Shown piece after piece: positions 22,977-35,819 of a stretch of 64,000 nucleotides of DNA. The DNA lies in the NCBI RefSeq assembly GCF_030272615.1, contig NC_081406.1:165583521-165647520 (forward strand), written 5' to 3'. The notes below the pieces were generated by a model. That model searched no databases. It was given only the letters and a program-made list of their open reading frames with translations, and was not told where the DNA came from. The DNA comes from Cryptomeria japonica. Its lineage: Eukaryota; Streptophyta; Pinopsida; Cupressales; Cupressaceae. Within the stretch, counting starts at the first letter, position 1, and every line of letters begins with the position of its first letter. The translations under genes and the position numbers were made by a program.

Positions 22977-24600
22977 ATCTCCAACAAACCCTCTAATAGC
23001 TAGGAAGTTTCAAGAAAGTATTGATGAAGCAATAAGGGAATGACAAGCTCAACAAGAGTATGAGGAAATAATTACACAATAGAGAACACAAATTTATCAG
23101 CCTCAAGTTGTTATCCAAAATATCCTTGGTGTCTCAAGTTTTATGTCTTTTGTTCCCTTAGGACTGAACCCCCCATTATTAGCTTAGTTCATTAATGTTA
23201 ATGCTTGAACATTATACATCTAGTGATACCTCTAAATAGCTCACAAATGAGAAACTCAAGAAACAAGTTTAATACATCAAAGCTCATGTGGTTTAGATAC
23301 AAATGTTGAAATAAAAGGATGCACTATTAAGACAACTACTATTCTTGAGGTCTATGTCACCTCCTATAATGTTAATGCTTGAACATTATACATCTAGTGA
23401 TACCTCTAAATAGTTCACAAATGAGCAACTCAAGAAACAAGTTTAATACATCACAGCTCATGTGGTTTAGATACAAATGTTGAAATAAAAGGATGCACTA
23501 TTAAGACAACTACTATTCTTGAGGTCTATGTCACCTCCTATTGTTCCCATCCATCCCAATGCATATATTATGAGAGTATATGGTGAAAATCATGGTCCTA
23601 TTATTTTTTTAGTACCAAACTCATCTATAGGTAATTTGTGAAATGTGTCCCTCCTACACCAAGCATGCAAGAGATCCACATCTCTAGTGTGATTGTACCA
23701 AGTATTATTTCAACTGCTCAATCCACACATCGAGTGAATGTCTCTTCTACATATGAAAAATAACCAAGAACTCAAGTGTTTTATCTAGTTATGATTATTT
23801 CAATAACTTCTACATCTGTACCACATCCCATTATATTTACTCAAATCCCTATATGCAATCAACTTCCAAACATGTGCCCATGTGGATATGGTTACCATTA
23901 ATATGGATATAATCTCTACACTAACTCAACTCTAGTGCATTATTTGAATCAAGATTTATTTCAATATCTATTAGCTAATGCTAACATGAATGTTCAACAA
24001 CAAAATATCCTTTCATTGAATCAACCAAATCTACAAGGTGCTGTTGCCCAAAATATCCTAAAACCACAGGACAATCAACAGAACTAGTATGTATGTCATC
24101 AGTTCATTAAAATCCATTTGCAAGAGGACCAATGCAATTGATTTGATATCTATGACAATTTGACTCCACTCGGATACATGAATATCTAATGCTATCAACA
24201 ATGAAGTGAGAAATTTAGATGAATTTTTTTTACTAGGAAATAATGCTTTGTCTGGTGAGGATCATTTCAGGACATTTTTAACATCATGGATAATTTGGAT
24301 ATAAAACATGAGGATGTGTTTATGATATTATTTATGTAGTAATTAATATAAGATGAAAGGGATTGAAATATAATTCTCATTGATGCATTTAGAAGTTGTT
24401 AGAATGAGTTTAGAAGAATGTTCAAGAGGCAATATGGTGACCATTTAGATCTTTCGTTTGTCCGCCATGAGTTAACAAACATTCAAAAGTGTTACAATTA
24501 ATTGGTATTAGAATTTAATACCAAATTCATGAAGCTCTACAACAAGATCATAAATCACCTTGGACCAACTAACCCTATGTGTTTCATTTAGCATAGTTGC
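22977..24600 (+). pseudogene. Gypsy-type gag relic
   Basis: On the plus strand a broken frame reads QESIDEAIRE and QQEYEEIITQ near 23010-23080, SFMSFVPLGLNPP near 23140, and from 24230 NNALSGEDHFRTFL, then FRRMFKRQYGDHLDL and LTNIQKC, EFNTKFMKLYNKI. The second half has the layout of a retrotransposon capsid domain (W-F/Q-Y-G... with the helix ELTNIQ). Many stops are present. It ends at the 3' end of LINE-A near 24.6 kb; no protease or polymerase follows. Confidence 0.6.
23194..23541 (+). repeat. 174-bp tandem duplication in the gag relic
   Basis: aatgttaatgcttgaacatt recurs at 23194 and 23368, and the two 174-bp units match almost base for base (differences such as agctcac/agttcac, gagaaac/gagcaac). 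174 is a multiple of three, so the duplication kept the frame. Confidence 0.92.
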
Positions 24601-27600
24601 GTTCACCATTTCTGAGATTACACATTCAATACGGGAACACATGTGTTGCATTGATTCTTCTTTGTCTTGAAAGATCCTTCTATTTTTCTCCTTCCACACT
24701 TCCCAAATAAGAATTGAAGGAGAAATATACTATATACTTGGGTACATTGATTTTGTTCTTACTAAATTCTAGCTTTGAAACAACTCTATAAGTCTAGCCA
24801 GAAGTAGTATTTGCCAATTTAGTTTATGCAGCAAAAATTTCCAACAATGTAAATAGAAAACACAATTTAGTAGGAGGTGATCTAGAGTCTCATTCTCTTC
24901 CTTACATATAAAACATCTAAAAGGACTATGAAAACCTATTTTATTCAATCTCTCTTCCATCAAGATATGCCCTTTCAAATCAAGCCACACAAATGTGCCA
25001 CCCAATTTGACTGGATACCTCCCATTCATGTATCCACACCAAATAATTTCATCCTTACCCTAGACAAAATAATATTCTGGTTCTTCAAAATATTGTTAGA
25101 GAGCAAATCCTGATTCACATTCAAGCCTAGTTCTTGGTCATTTTTCCATCTCCAACCATCCATTCCATTCTCTCTAAAATTTTCCATAAATTTACTTAGA
25201 GCCACCTATCTTTATAGATAACCCTAATACCTTCAATGTTGTTCTCATCACATGGGGGTCTATGAACATCCGATGCATCCCCATAATATTCTACAAGCTC
25301 CCCATTCCCTAGATGCCAAGTGATATGATTTATGATGAGAAATGACAAGACATCATAAAGTTAGATATTGTCAAGCCTCTCGATGAATTTTCAATCGTAA
25401 GAATGTGTTCCCTCTTAGGGGAGTCAAGATATTTATTCCTCAATATCTTAACCCATTTCAGATCTTAATTGGAGTACATGCTCCAAATAAATTTCACCCC
25501 TATTGCCCCATTCATGATACTCCATGATCTCCTTAAACCAACACTTCTAGTAGATTTTGGTTTGCATAATTTATCCCATGCCAACAAAGGAACCTTAACT
25601 TTCTCATGCTTCCCATTCCAAAAATACTTCCTCATTCTCTAGTTATCAATATTTATAATTTTCTTAGGGATTTTAAGGCACGTCATAGAGAATACTAGAA
25701 TAGCAAAGACCATTGTTCTAAGCATAAGCAATCTACCTATAACTGTTAACCACTTACTCTTCCACTCTTCAAGATTCCCCACACATCTATCTACTAAATT
25801 ATATCAAAAAGAACCCAAAAATTAGGGGGTACCAAGAAATCTACCAGGGATAATGCCTGATCTAATACCCAAAATTTTAGAAATTTCCTTTTGCTTGCAT
25901 AGATTAGTGTTAAATATTTTTTTTCTAATTTGAACCAAATTACTTGTTGACCTAAGATATTACAATAATTTCTCAAATCTTACTTAATGTACCTTGCCTC
26001 CCTCAAGGATGCTTCCCCCAAAAGGATCTGATATCATTTACATATTATTGATGGGTAGTAGCATCCATTCCAACAACTATCTTAACACCTTTCCATTTTA
26101 CCCCATCCTCAATTTTTGAATGAGTCTTCCAAAGACCTTTTCCAGGATGATAAAAAGAAAGGGGGGAGTGAGTCCCCTTGCCTCAAACCTCTAGAATCTT
26201 GGAAGTACCCTTGCAAACTTCATTTAATAGTACTGAAAAACTAGGCATTGTAATACAACTCTTAATCCCTTCCACCCACTCTGAACAAAACCCAAACCTA
26301 TTTATGACATGAAAGAGAAGTTGTATGTCAACCATATCATAAGCCTTTCTTATGTCAAGCTTCACTAGCATTCTCTCAACATTTACTTTTCTAATCATAT
26401 GAATGGACTCATGAGAAATGATTATTCATTCAACTATCAATCTATGAAGCACAAAACTTGTTTGTTCTTTTGAAATAATGCTGCAAAAGTTTGCTTCATT
26501 CTTTGAATTATCACTTTTGTAATGACTTTATACACTGTGTTACATAACGAAATTGGTCTAAAGTCACCAAAATTTTGCACATATCCAATTTTTGGGATTA
26601 AGTCAATCAACATGTAATTCAACTCTTTAACATCATACACATAAGCTTTAGACTCTTCAACAACAACCCATAAGTCTGAACCTATTAACCCCCAAAGGAT
26701 TTGATAAAAGAAAGTTGGGAAGACATTTGGACTAAGAGCTTTGTCTCCTTCCATTGAAAACACCACTTTCTTGACTTCGTCCAACTAAATTGACCTTTGC
26801 AAAGAAACATTATATTGATTTGAGATTAATTTTAGAGTCACCTAAAGAAATAACTCTTCAACTGAGGGGTCATTACTTCTTCTCCTTGAAGTGAGAATGT
26901 CCTTGAAGAATTTGACAATTTCATTGTTAATATCCTCCATAGGTGAAAAACAGTTATGTTGACCATCGTAAATCTCAATAATTATATTTTAGGACCTTTT
27001 AGCTTTCATGGAGTTGTGAAAAAACTTTATATTTCAATCACCTTTTTTTAACCAACATTCCCTTGATTTTTGACACCATTAGGTTTCCTCCCTAGCCAAT
27101 ATTTCTAAGTAAGTTTTTTAGATATTTGTCCTCCTTGTATACCTCCCCTGTCATACCATGACATATAATTTTTGTCTTACACAACTTTCAAATCATATTC
27201 AATTTTTAATTTCCCTCAAATATATTCCTGAAGTGAATCATGTTCCATTCTTCAATTTGTCTTTAATAAACTCAAGTTTTAAAAAAAAATAGGAAAGCCA
27301 TTTTACCTTCCAATGACAAAAGGTCTCATTCCATGATTGGGGGATCAAGCTTATTATCATGTTATCTCTAAGCCATATTTTTTCAAATTTGAAAGGACAT
27401 CAAATTAAAACCGAATCGATCTGAATGAGAAGATCCACTAGGTAATGGTGTGAACCCAGAATGGCAAAATGGAAGCTTCAAAAACCAACGTTATAGCAAC
27501 CCACTCATTGGCTACAAAAAATCTATCAAGTTTCTTGGTGATATGAGAAGCACCAAATATTTTGTTTGTCTAAGTGTAGGAACCATTCTTGGGCTTAATA

Positions 27601-27629
27601 TCCAATAAAACTATTAGGACTGTAAAATT
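24600..27629 (-). pseudogene. LINE-A ORF2: endonuclease end, reverse transcriptase and C-terminal zinc finger
   Basis: From the right, the endonuclease C-terminal part reads DIKPKNGSYT, then HITKKLDRFFVANEW at 27490-27600. The polymerase follows: KALSPNVFPTFFYQILWGLI near 26740, LIDLIPKIG and FRPISLCNTVYKVITKVI near 26520-26600, LVKLDIRKAYDMV near 26350. The catalytic box is lost; the place of F/YADD reads YVND near 26040 among frameshifts. The C-terminal finger reads CFICKEENETLDHLLLNC at 24870-24930, and MWKEKNRRIF near 24690. Overall it is the reverse transcriptase of an L1-type LINE, inactive. Confidence 0.88.
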
Positions 27630-30487
27630 GTGCATTTTGCAATTTTGGTTTTGTTGGTAGGTTGTCAATTTTAAGGCCCATGAGTTGATATTATACCCCC
27701 CTTTTATTTATAGAATTTATCTCTTATAAATTTTTTTTTTTTTAATAAAGTCCCCTTCGTGTGTTTACTCCTAAGCGCAAAGTCTCACGATCCTTCAACC
27801 CCTTGTTTTAAGTTGCACGTGGTCATTTTAAGTACCTTAGGTCTCTTTATCCCACTTCCCCGCAAGTCATTTACGTTCCTCATTTCAAGCCTCACAGTTA
27901 TTTTTTGGCAAATTATAGTTGACTTCATGCCCCCACATTTTTTTAGCCTTTGATTGTTGTTGCTTTGCGGGTGTTGATAATTAAGCTTTTAATAGAAGGA
28001 TCTCATGCCCCTGTAAGGTTTTCCCTATAATTAGAGTTGTTTGTTACGGGTTTGTGGGATGTTTGTTGGTGAATCCCACATTCTCGCAAGGTGTTTGCGA
28101 TGGTCAAGCTAGATTCCATGGGCTTAAGGGATATGTAAACATCCCAAGGTATACTGAGTCCCCTTCTGTCTCCCAGTTCTGCGTGTGTGTTATGTGGGCA
28201 TTGAAGGTAATTGGCAGACCCGTAGGTATTAACAAAGGCAATGAATGTATGCCCCATGCTCCCCTATGTTTGTTTCATGAAGATTGGAGAAGGATGTGTA
28301 TATGTGGGGAAGTCCTTGTGACTTTTCAAATTCAGACGTGGCATCCTAGATGCATAGCAGATGTCCGTGTGGATTTCAGAATTGGTCTAGCCGTTTGATC
28401 AAAGTTGCTTGAGTAGCATCAACGGTTGAGGTTTGAAATGGCAAACTTGACACCTAGTTAAGGTGATGATGATGTTTTTGTGATCCTGAGTAAAAGGCAT
28501 GGTTCCTTGATTTCCAAGTAGCCATCATATTGGTTAGAGGATAAATGTCTAGTTAAGTGCAAACCCTGACTAAAAAGATATGAATTCAGCAGGAAAGGAC
28601 AACAAAATCATGGCAGGATTGCTTGTCCAGGATAAAACTAAAGAAAATAAGTGAAAAGTCCTTTTGGTTCTATGCATAGAGATTTCAAAATGGTGGCGAA
28701 GTGAATTGCATGTATTAATTTTTTTTGGAGTTTACAGTTGGCAAGTTAAAATGGGATTTCAAAGAAAAAAAACATAAAGGACAGTTTGCATGTGAAGATA
28801 ATGTAGGGATATTTTTGGAATTCCTAGTTTTCCTATAAAGTCATTTGATTTGTATTTCAACAGAAATATACAATGGAATCCATTGTGCTATTAAGTCTGG
28901 TAGCTATTCTAGTAATGAAGCAATAGGATTGTGTGTTCATCATGTTTAAATTTTGTGAGACTAGTTGGAGAATAAGTTGTTGAGTTGTTCTATAACCAGG
29001 GGGTCTTGAAAAGGATCTAGATAACCATGAGGATCTTGAAAGGCCTTTTCAATTGTAAGGAACCTTTCAAGGGTTATCCATTTTTTTCCTACACCACCGA
29101 ATGATTCATAGGGAGTGGAAGAGGAGTGAAAAAAATAGATAGGGAAGGTAGATGGTTTAGATGCAGCTTTGGTATGCTGTTGCAAGGTTATGGAAGCTGC
29201 AACCCCTTTTCTATTCACAAAATTCTCTTGAATGCTCATCTTTCCACTTTCATTGCTTCTAGTCTAGGGCTGTGAGCTCCTCCTCTAGTTTTGGGGATGC
29301 TCAATTTTTTTTTTGACGGGACACCTATTCAAGGTTGTCAGGTTCTTCTGGTTGATGGAGTGGTGTAATTCATGACTCCATTTGGAGGCACCTGCAACAT
29401 GATGGTGGCATGACTCAAAGACGGTTAAGATTCAATAGATTATTTTTGGATGCGCATGTTTGTTCCTTGCCCTGTGGAGGATTTTATTATCTGTTGTGGG
29501 TAGAATGATGAGTCATAAAGAGAATTTCCAGATGTAAACAACAGGTAGCTTGTGCATTCCTTGTTTTCTATAAAAGTAATACCACGACTATAGTTATACT
29601 TACATAAAAAAAAGTATATCTTCTATATTGTAAATTTTCAATTAGTAATGAAAGAAAATTCTTCCATTATTGCATGCTTTGTCTCCTAATTTATTTTCTG
29701 ATCTCATATAAGCTTTTGTGTCAAGGATGGGTTAGTTTGTTTTTGATATGTTCATATCATTGTGTGATTGCACTTACGGGTTATTCTCAAGGAGAACAAT
29801 AAATTCTATATGTGAGTTATAGTGAATTCAATAAATGTTTGCAGGATAAATAAGAATGGATGCATGTGATAGTATAGCAAAATTATGTTGATGCCAAGCA
29901 TAAAAATGAAAAAATTCCCTAATTCAAGCTCTTTTACAATTTGGGGTTCTATTTTTCTCTGTGGGTTTCAGCTTTGTTTCCATGAATAGGCATTGGTCGT
30001 ACTATCTATTACTAAGGGTTTCAGAATCTCTCGATTAAATTGGTTTTTCTTTCATGCCTTTTTCTATTTTTAAATGGTCAAGGGGATATTTCCTTTTCCC
30101 TGGTGCATGTTTGACGTCCCTTGTGTTTTTTGTGCATCACCAGTGTTGTTTAATTTCTTAGAATGATTTCTAATGCTATGGGATCAGGGATATAGGTGTG
30201 TTCAAATGCATGCAGGGTCCCCTATTTTGTTTGAGAAAAAATCTACCAATAAGTAAGTTTGTATATTTATGAGGATTTTGAGTAATATCCCGATTTATTG
30301 ATCTAAGTAGGAACACCCTCCTGAGTTTGGTAGAGCTCGAAGTGAAGAACACATGTTTTAGCCTTGTTACTGTTGGGTTTTTTTGTCCTCAATCAGTCAA
30401 TATTTTCTTGGAGCCACATCGAAAGTTGTCTCCCTGATCTTAGATGTGATGGTTGCAGGAAAAAACACCAGCGAAACCATTATCTAT
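27630..30487. mobile_element. Unclassified 2858-bp insertion in LINE-A
   Basis: The nine bases tgtaaaatt occur at 27621-27629 and again at 30488-30496, exactly where the LINE endonuclease frame breaks and resumes, so this is a clean insertion with an apparent 9-bp target duplication. The ends (gtgcattttgca ... attatctat) show no long inverted repeat. I find no coding sequence; the 114-codon plus frame at 28054 is unsupported. A TATA-like ctataaaag at 29568 followed by aataaattc- and aatgaaaga-type signals suggests an LTR-like promoter. A 9-bp duplication would suit a Mutator-like element. Confidence 0.6.
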
Positions 30488-30992
30488 TGTAAAATTTTGA
30501 AATTCTTTTTACACTACCCCTACATTTGTGCGACCTTCAAGCTTGTCTATCATATCTAAGGTGACATTGAAGTCTCCAACCTTAATAATCAAATACTTCT
30601 ACAAAACCTTAACCACTTCAGATACTTGACTCCAAACTTCAATCTTTTGTCTAATTTGGGAGGGTCCATAAATATTAAATATAAAAAAGTCACAATCGAG
30701 TCTACTTGAGTGAATATTAATAGCCTGCCAATAATCTAAATTGATGAATCCTTCTAATTTACTGGTGGCTAGGTTCCAGAGAATCCCTAAGACCCTTGAA
30801 GCATCCTTGGAATCCACAAATTCAAGCCTTGCCACAGATGCCAACTCCTTAGAAGAATAATTGCCTCTTCCTCGATCAATTTAGTCTCTCCCAACATAAC
30901 AATATCCAAACATGATTGATCTAGATATCTCTTAATCAAACACTTTTCTCAGGGGAATTACATCCCCTAACATTCTAACTTTGGATTTTCAT
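30488..30992 (-). pseudogene. LINE-A ORF2, N-terminal endonuclease
   Basis: I take ATG at 30992 as the ORF2 start: it reads MKIQS, a stop in place of W, then NVRGC, the classical N terminus of the L1 apurinic-type endonuclease (SWNVRGLN). LIKRYLDQSCLDIVMLGETK follows with the catalytic glutamate in ETK. After a frameshift come LDCDFFIFNIYGPS near 30680 and VGDFNVTLDMIDKLEGR at 30530-30580, the GDFN motif. The frame then runs into the insertion at 30487. Confidence 0.85.
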
Positions 30993-30999
30993 GGCTCCT

Positions 31000-32436
31000 C
31001 AAAAAGGGTAATGCCCTTCCCATAAAATAGTTTGCTTTGTCCCTTAGCACAACTTGCCAATTAAGTCTTACCCTATTCAATTTCCTTCCCCTCAATTTCT
31101 TCTCACCCAGCATGCATCTCTCTGATTTAGCCAATATTTGACTAATAGTTATGTTCTCCAGAATGTCCTTCTCTCCATTGATCCTCTTCTAAAGAGTCTC
31201 ATTTTGAGTCTTCCTTATCTTTACTCACAAAGTTGTATTGTCTAGGATTTGCATAGTCATTTCACTCTAATGTAAACATGTTTCAGAGGGGACTCATGAA
31301 TATCTTTACAAATAACACCTTGATTACACTTTGAAGCAATTTCAACAACCAAGACTACCCTATCTTCACAACTCAAGATAGACCCAACAATCCCTATAAC
31401 TGTAATGACTTTTTGAACTTTTGCAATAGCCTCTCAAACTAGAGTGACAACTTCAGAGTTATATGAAGTGGATCTCCCCTAAGGAAAATCCCCATTCAAC
31501 CTTCTCAAATTTCCTTCTTCCTCATTTGCAACCCTATCCATAACTGAAACAGAATGGTCTTGAATCAACTTGTCCATTGTAGCTTGATTGCTCAGAAGGA
31601 GTTAATTTTTATCTATACCCCTTTGGTCATCATTCACAAAATCATCTATTATGAGATCAATTTTTTCTCTCATGTATCTTCTTCACTTTCCAAGGTCAAC
31701 ATCTCCCCAAGGGTACCATGCTCAATCCAACATTATGTTGATATTTATTACATTCAGAAGATAATTTGGGGGAAAGAAAAAAATAGAATAGAAACAACTT
31801 CAGATCTCATGCATTTATTTATATTGTATTAGTTTGGTTTAACTGAATAAAATCTATGCCAATAAGGAAACTTCAAAACCCAATTTATTGAAAGGGATGA
31901 TGGATGAAAAATTATTCATCTTGAATCTTCCTAGGAGAAACCAATATGCACTAATCTTCTATTAATAACTTGAGTGTTTTTACCGAACCCTCCTCAGAAG
32001 AATCTTTTCCATTTTTTATGAGCACTTAGGCAATCCTTAGCAGTGTGACCATCCATCTTATATTGCTTGCTATAGTCCACTATCTCCTTCAGTTAAATTT
32101 GTAGCCACCAAACCCTAGCATTAGTCCTCATTTCAATAGCTTTTAGGAGTGGAGGGAAATTTTCCCAGTTGATACAAATCCAAGCATACATGCTAAAATA
32201 TTTGTGTTCAATAGCCTCATCCACTTTAATAAAAAACTCTAGTTTATTACCAATACTTATAAGGGTTTGGGCATCCAAATATCCTCTAGGGGGATTGCAA
32301 AGTCTCAACCAAACAATAATTTCATCAATACTTTCCTTAAGAGGATTTAAGTTTGTCTCCCAATCTTTAATATAAAAACTCATGCCCCGCATGAAGAAAA
32401 AGCAATTTGCTAGCACCCAGGTTCTCATGTAGAAGA
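31000..32436 (-). pseudogene. LINE-A ORF1, C-terminal part with DUF4283-like fold and decayed zinc knuckle
   Basis: At 32436-32093 the frame reads MRTWVLANCFFFMRGMSFY, ESIDEIIVWLRLCNPPRGY and FFIKVDEAIEH, the DUF4283-like pattern of plant L1 ORF1 proteins (an RNA-binding fold). After a stop, YKMDGHTAKDCLSAHKK near 32030-32070 looks like a zinc knuckle with a lost first cysteine. The remaining kilobase towards ORF2 is a badly broken hydrophilic region. The N-terminal part of this gene is at 47606-48140. Confidence 0.75.
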
Positions 32437-33572
32437 TGTTGGAATCAAGCAACACTGAGAGGGGGGGTGAATCAATGTTCTGCAATGTTAAACATTCTTA
32501 ATATGATTCTTCAACCACTTAATGCAATTGAACAAAAGAAAGATGCAAACAAATAAAGCAAATATGCACAACACTATAACGCTAGGATTTTTTACATGGA
32601 AACCTAATTGAGGGAAAAACCACAATGGGATTGAGACCCATAATATTAATATACCTTGTTAGAAGCATAAAAATATTACATAAGGGGAATGCAGATGCAT
32701 TTAGGCACATTGCCTAGAGCTCACTGCTCAAATATACAATAAGCGCCACAACCCCAGAAGGCTCACTGCCTTACAAGAAGACTCAATGTCTTATAAAATA
32801 ATTATAAATAATAATTAGAATGTCTTAACTAATAAACAATATCTACAAATGCCAAAATACAGTTCCGGTTAAGCACAAATACACAATCTTACTCAATTCT
32901 GCTATACTGCTTTGTTTTGATATTCTATCATATTTTGGAGCTCAAATCCTTCACAAGCACACGTGAAACTGCACACAATCACTCATAAACATTTTCCACA
33001 TAACCACTTATTACTAAAATGATCATATCAATCGATATTATATATCTATGTATCATCAATTTAGGTCTTCATCATGTTGCCTTCAAGAATAATATGCAAA
33101 TGATGAAATATGTATACCAAATCGGCTCAATCTGAACTCAAATACATATGCTGGCCAAAAATAATTGTCCACACACCTCCCATATTCTATCTAAACATCC
33201 TCAAACACACAAATAGTCACCAAATTGAATCCGCATAATCCACACAATGAATATCCACACGTTATTGTTGATGGATGATCTATCTAAAAATTTGTATACC
33301 AGATCCTCCAACTTACTCAAAACTCAATAATGGAGGCCACAAACCTAGAATAAGGTAGATAAAACTACCACAATGTTTCTCCGAGATCTACAACAAAAAA
33401 TATCCAACCAAAACACTGTACCCTACCGGATGACCTGTTCTATCTCACTAGACCTCACTGGACCTCAATGTTCCTTCCGATATGATCAAATCATGAACTG
33501 TGAAGGGGATATCTAACACCAGTTGCCATCAATGACAACATATTAACATCAATGCAATGTCTTTTGCCAACA
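32437..33572 (-). repeat. Copia-C 3' LTR
   Basis: Direct repeat of 46464-47605 with many substitutions. It has the shared tgagagggggggtgaatca run at its end and the aggga-aaaaccac block near 32610. A polypurine-like AAATGGCGAGAT lies just outside at 33584-33573. Confidence 0.9.
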
Positions 33573-33584
33573 ATCTCGCCATTT
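33573..33584 (-). promoter_or_regulatory. Copia-C polypurine tract (degenerate)
   Basis: AAATGGCGAGAT on the minus strand directly before TGTTGGCAA; the usual form would be AAAGGGGGAGAT. A second purine tract (CAAAGGGGAGTG) occurs at about 33735. Confidence 0.6.
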
Positions 33585-33820
33585 GGCATTGATGGCAACA
33601 CTTAGTGAAAAATGACTGTGTTGGAACCAAGACCAAAATATTATGCACTCCAATGCTTCAAAGATCTAACAGTCCAGACTTCAGAACTCAATTAACTCCC
33701 CCTAAGATAAACATTTATCACTCATATACACTCCCCTTTGACATCAATGGCAAAGGTAGGGTTCTAGAAACCAAAAATTAAAGCCAAAATACTATTTACA
33801 TATGTACACATGGTCTTTAC

Positions 33821-35095
33821 TTACAAAAAATTGAAGATGTTTGCATAAATATTCTTCAATGAATTCAAGTGGCTATCCCAACCCTTCTTTATACACTCCA
33901 AAATAATGATAAGGCCACTAAAAATATAGGCTTGTGTTTCTGCAGATTTAAGATCTGTCGATTCACTACTAGCCTGAGCACTTTGTGCATCTTGCAGAGC
34001 ACTAATCATTATATCCAACTTAGGAACCATGTGACTCCTAAGTTCTCCAACTTTTCTAATAACCCACTCCTTATCATGGCTTAGATTTTGGATTTTCTTA
34101 AGGAGGGAAATAAATTTGTCTTTATGGCTACTCACCGAAACTGATAATGGATCAACTGCCTGAGATATTCGGGTGAGTTCATCTTCATGCTCTTTGGATT
34201 TCTTCTCAATCTCCTTAGTGAAGTTAGATAATGATAAGAAAAATTTGTAAATATGTCCACCTTAAGATAATGCATCCTGCATGCTTTTTACACAATCATC
34301 CAATGAGGCTTTATCATCAACTATCATTCTCTTCAAAGTTCAAAGCCTTTTATCATTAAATTTATTCCTAACCTTTACTTTAGCAAATTTTCAAAAGATT
34401 CAAAATGTGCGTCCATAGAGTTAATCAAACTCTTCAACTGTTTGGATGAGGTGTCTGATGTATCCTTCTGAAATGAAGGCATTAATTTCTCTAAAACTTC
34501 AGATGCCAGGGTTAGCAACATATTGTCCTCAGTGTGAGACTTCAAGAGATCCTCATTGTCCCTAGCTTGTGCGAATGATGCTAGTTGGAGCTTCTGGATT
34601 GGCGACAGAGAGGTGAGATTAATTGGTCCTTGCACAAATTTCAGATCGTCTCTTATTTGTTTTCCCTTCACTGGCTCTGTAGTGTCTCTTGCTCCCGGAA
34701 TGGATTCTTCCTTTACCTTACCCTTCTCTTCCTATGCAACCTTCTCTCTTTCAACTTCCTTCTCAAGTATCTCAGTGTCTATCAAAAGATTCTCATCTTC
34801 TTTATCTGCTTCACCTTCACCCTTATCTTCTGCATCCTCAACTCTAATATCTTCCGGCACATTTATATCACCTTGATCATCAACCTTCACTTGTGAAATA
34901 AAAGGAGTATCATCTTGTGATTGCATGCTCTGTGAACCGGATGAGTATCATCTTGTCCTTTTCCAGATTGACTTCATACTCGTTATGTAATAAAATTTTC
35001 CTCAAAATTTTCTCAGTATCCTTAACAACTTCATCAACTTTTCCAATCATTATTTTGTTCATTCTAGTCTTACTCTGTGTTGGTTAACAGATTTG
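33821..35095 (-). pseudogene. Copia-C orphan gene, C-terminal piece
   Basis: Unrecognised protein. Pieces in order: GKVDEVVKDT near 35030, an acidic stretch (DDQGDINVPEDIRVEDAEDK) at 34850-34900, VQGPINLTSLSPIQKLQLAS at 34560-34630, then alpha-helical segments ending at LKNIYANIFNFL* (33821). It lines up with the Copia-D gene: GKVDEVVKDT against GRVDDVEKDT, an acidic or K/E-rich middle, then a P-I-D/N-L block and helices. The K/E repeat of Copia-D is much shorter here. Stops near 34735, 34375 and 34260 break it. No enzyme motif is visible; a structural, gag-like role is possible but not shown. Confidence 0.6.
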
Positions 35096-35819
35096 TTCCT
35101 TTCTTCAAATTATAATGTTTGTTTTCTTTGAATAATAATATGACTCTTATACACCCCTTAATGAAAGGAAAACAAATAAACCAACAGTTGGATGAACTGC
35201 TTATAAATTCATCCTCTGCATTAGTGGGCAGCTCCTCATGAGATTTGCAATCAATTTTTATGTAGAAAACTTTCAAATGAATATACTTTTAACCAGAAAG
35301 CGCGAAAAGGATTTTAGCATTCGTTCATCAAAACAAAAGAATGCTTTCAAAACAAAACTGAAAGAGTATTTTGAAGATCTATACCAAATAAAGAGCTCAT
35401 AGACTCCTACTTCCACACATGTTCATTTCCTGAATTCAAAGCAAAACAAATACATAGTAGTATGAACATTGATTGATTCTCTCTCGTGTCTCATAGGACA
35501 AGGGGGACAGAGATCACCAGTTCCTCAAACACACAGATTTAAAGATTGCACACCATAGCATTTCATTGATAAATCAATCATTTCAGTTTCTAGAAATTCA
35601 CAGAAAAAAGATTTTGTTCCTTCCAAAATCACAGTTTTTCAAACTGTTGAATAAACTTACTTCCTAACTTAAATAGCCTCCAGGCTCATAGTTTGTTACA
35701 TAATAACTAAAACTTCACTTTAACCATAGGTTAAAGAAACTATTTTCTTAAAACAAAAGAAACTAAAATAACAGCCACAGAAAGGCTGATAGCTCATCCC
35801 CTAATTAACTAAGACTCCA

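Noticed and set aside
27630-30487. Solo LTR
   Set aside because: TATA-like and tail signals fit, but the ends are not TG...CA and the flanking duplication is nine bases rather than five.
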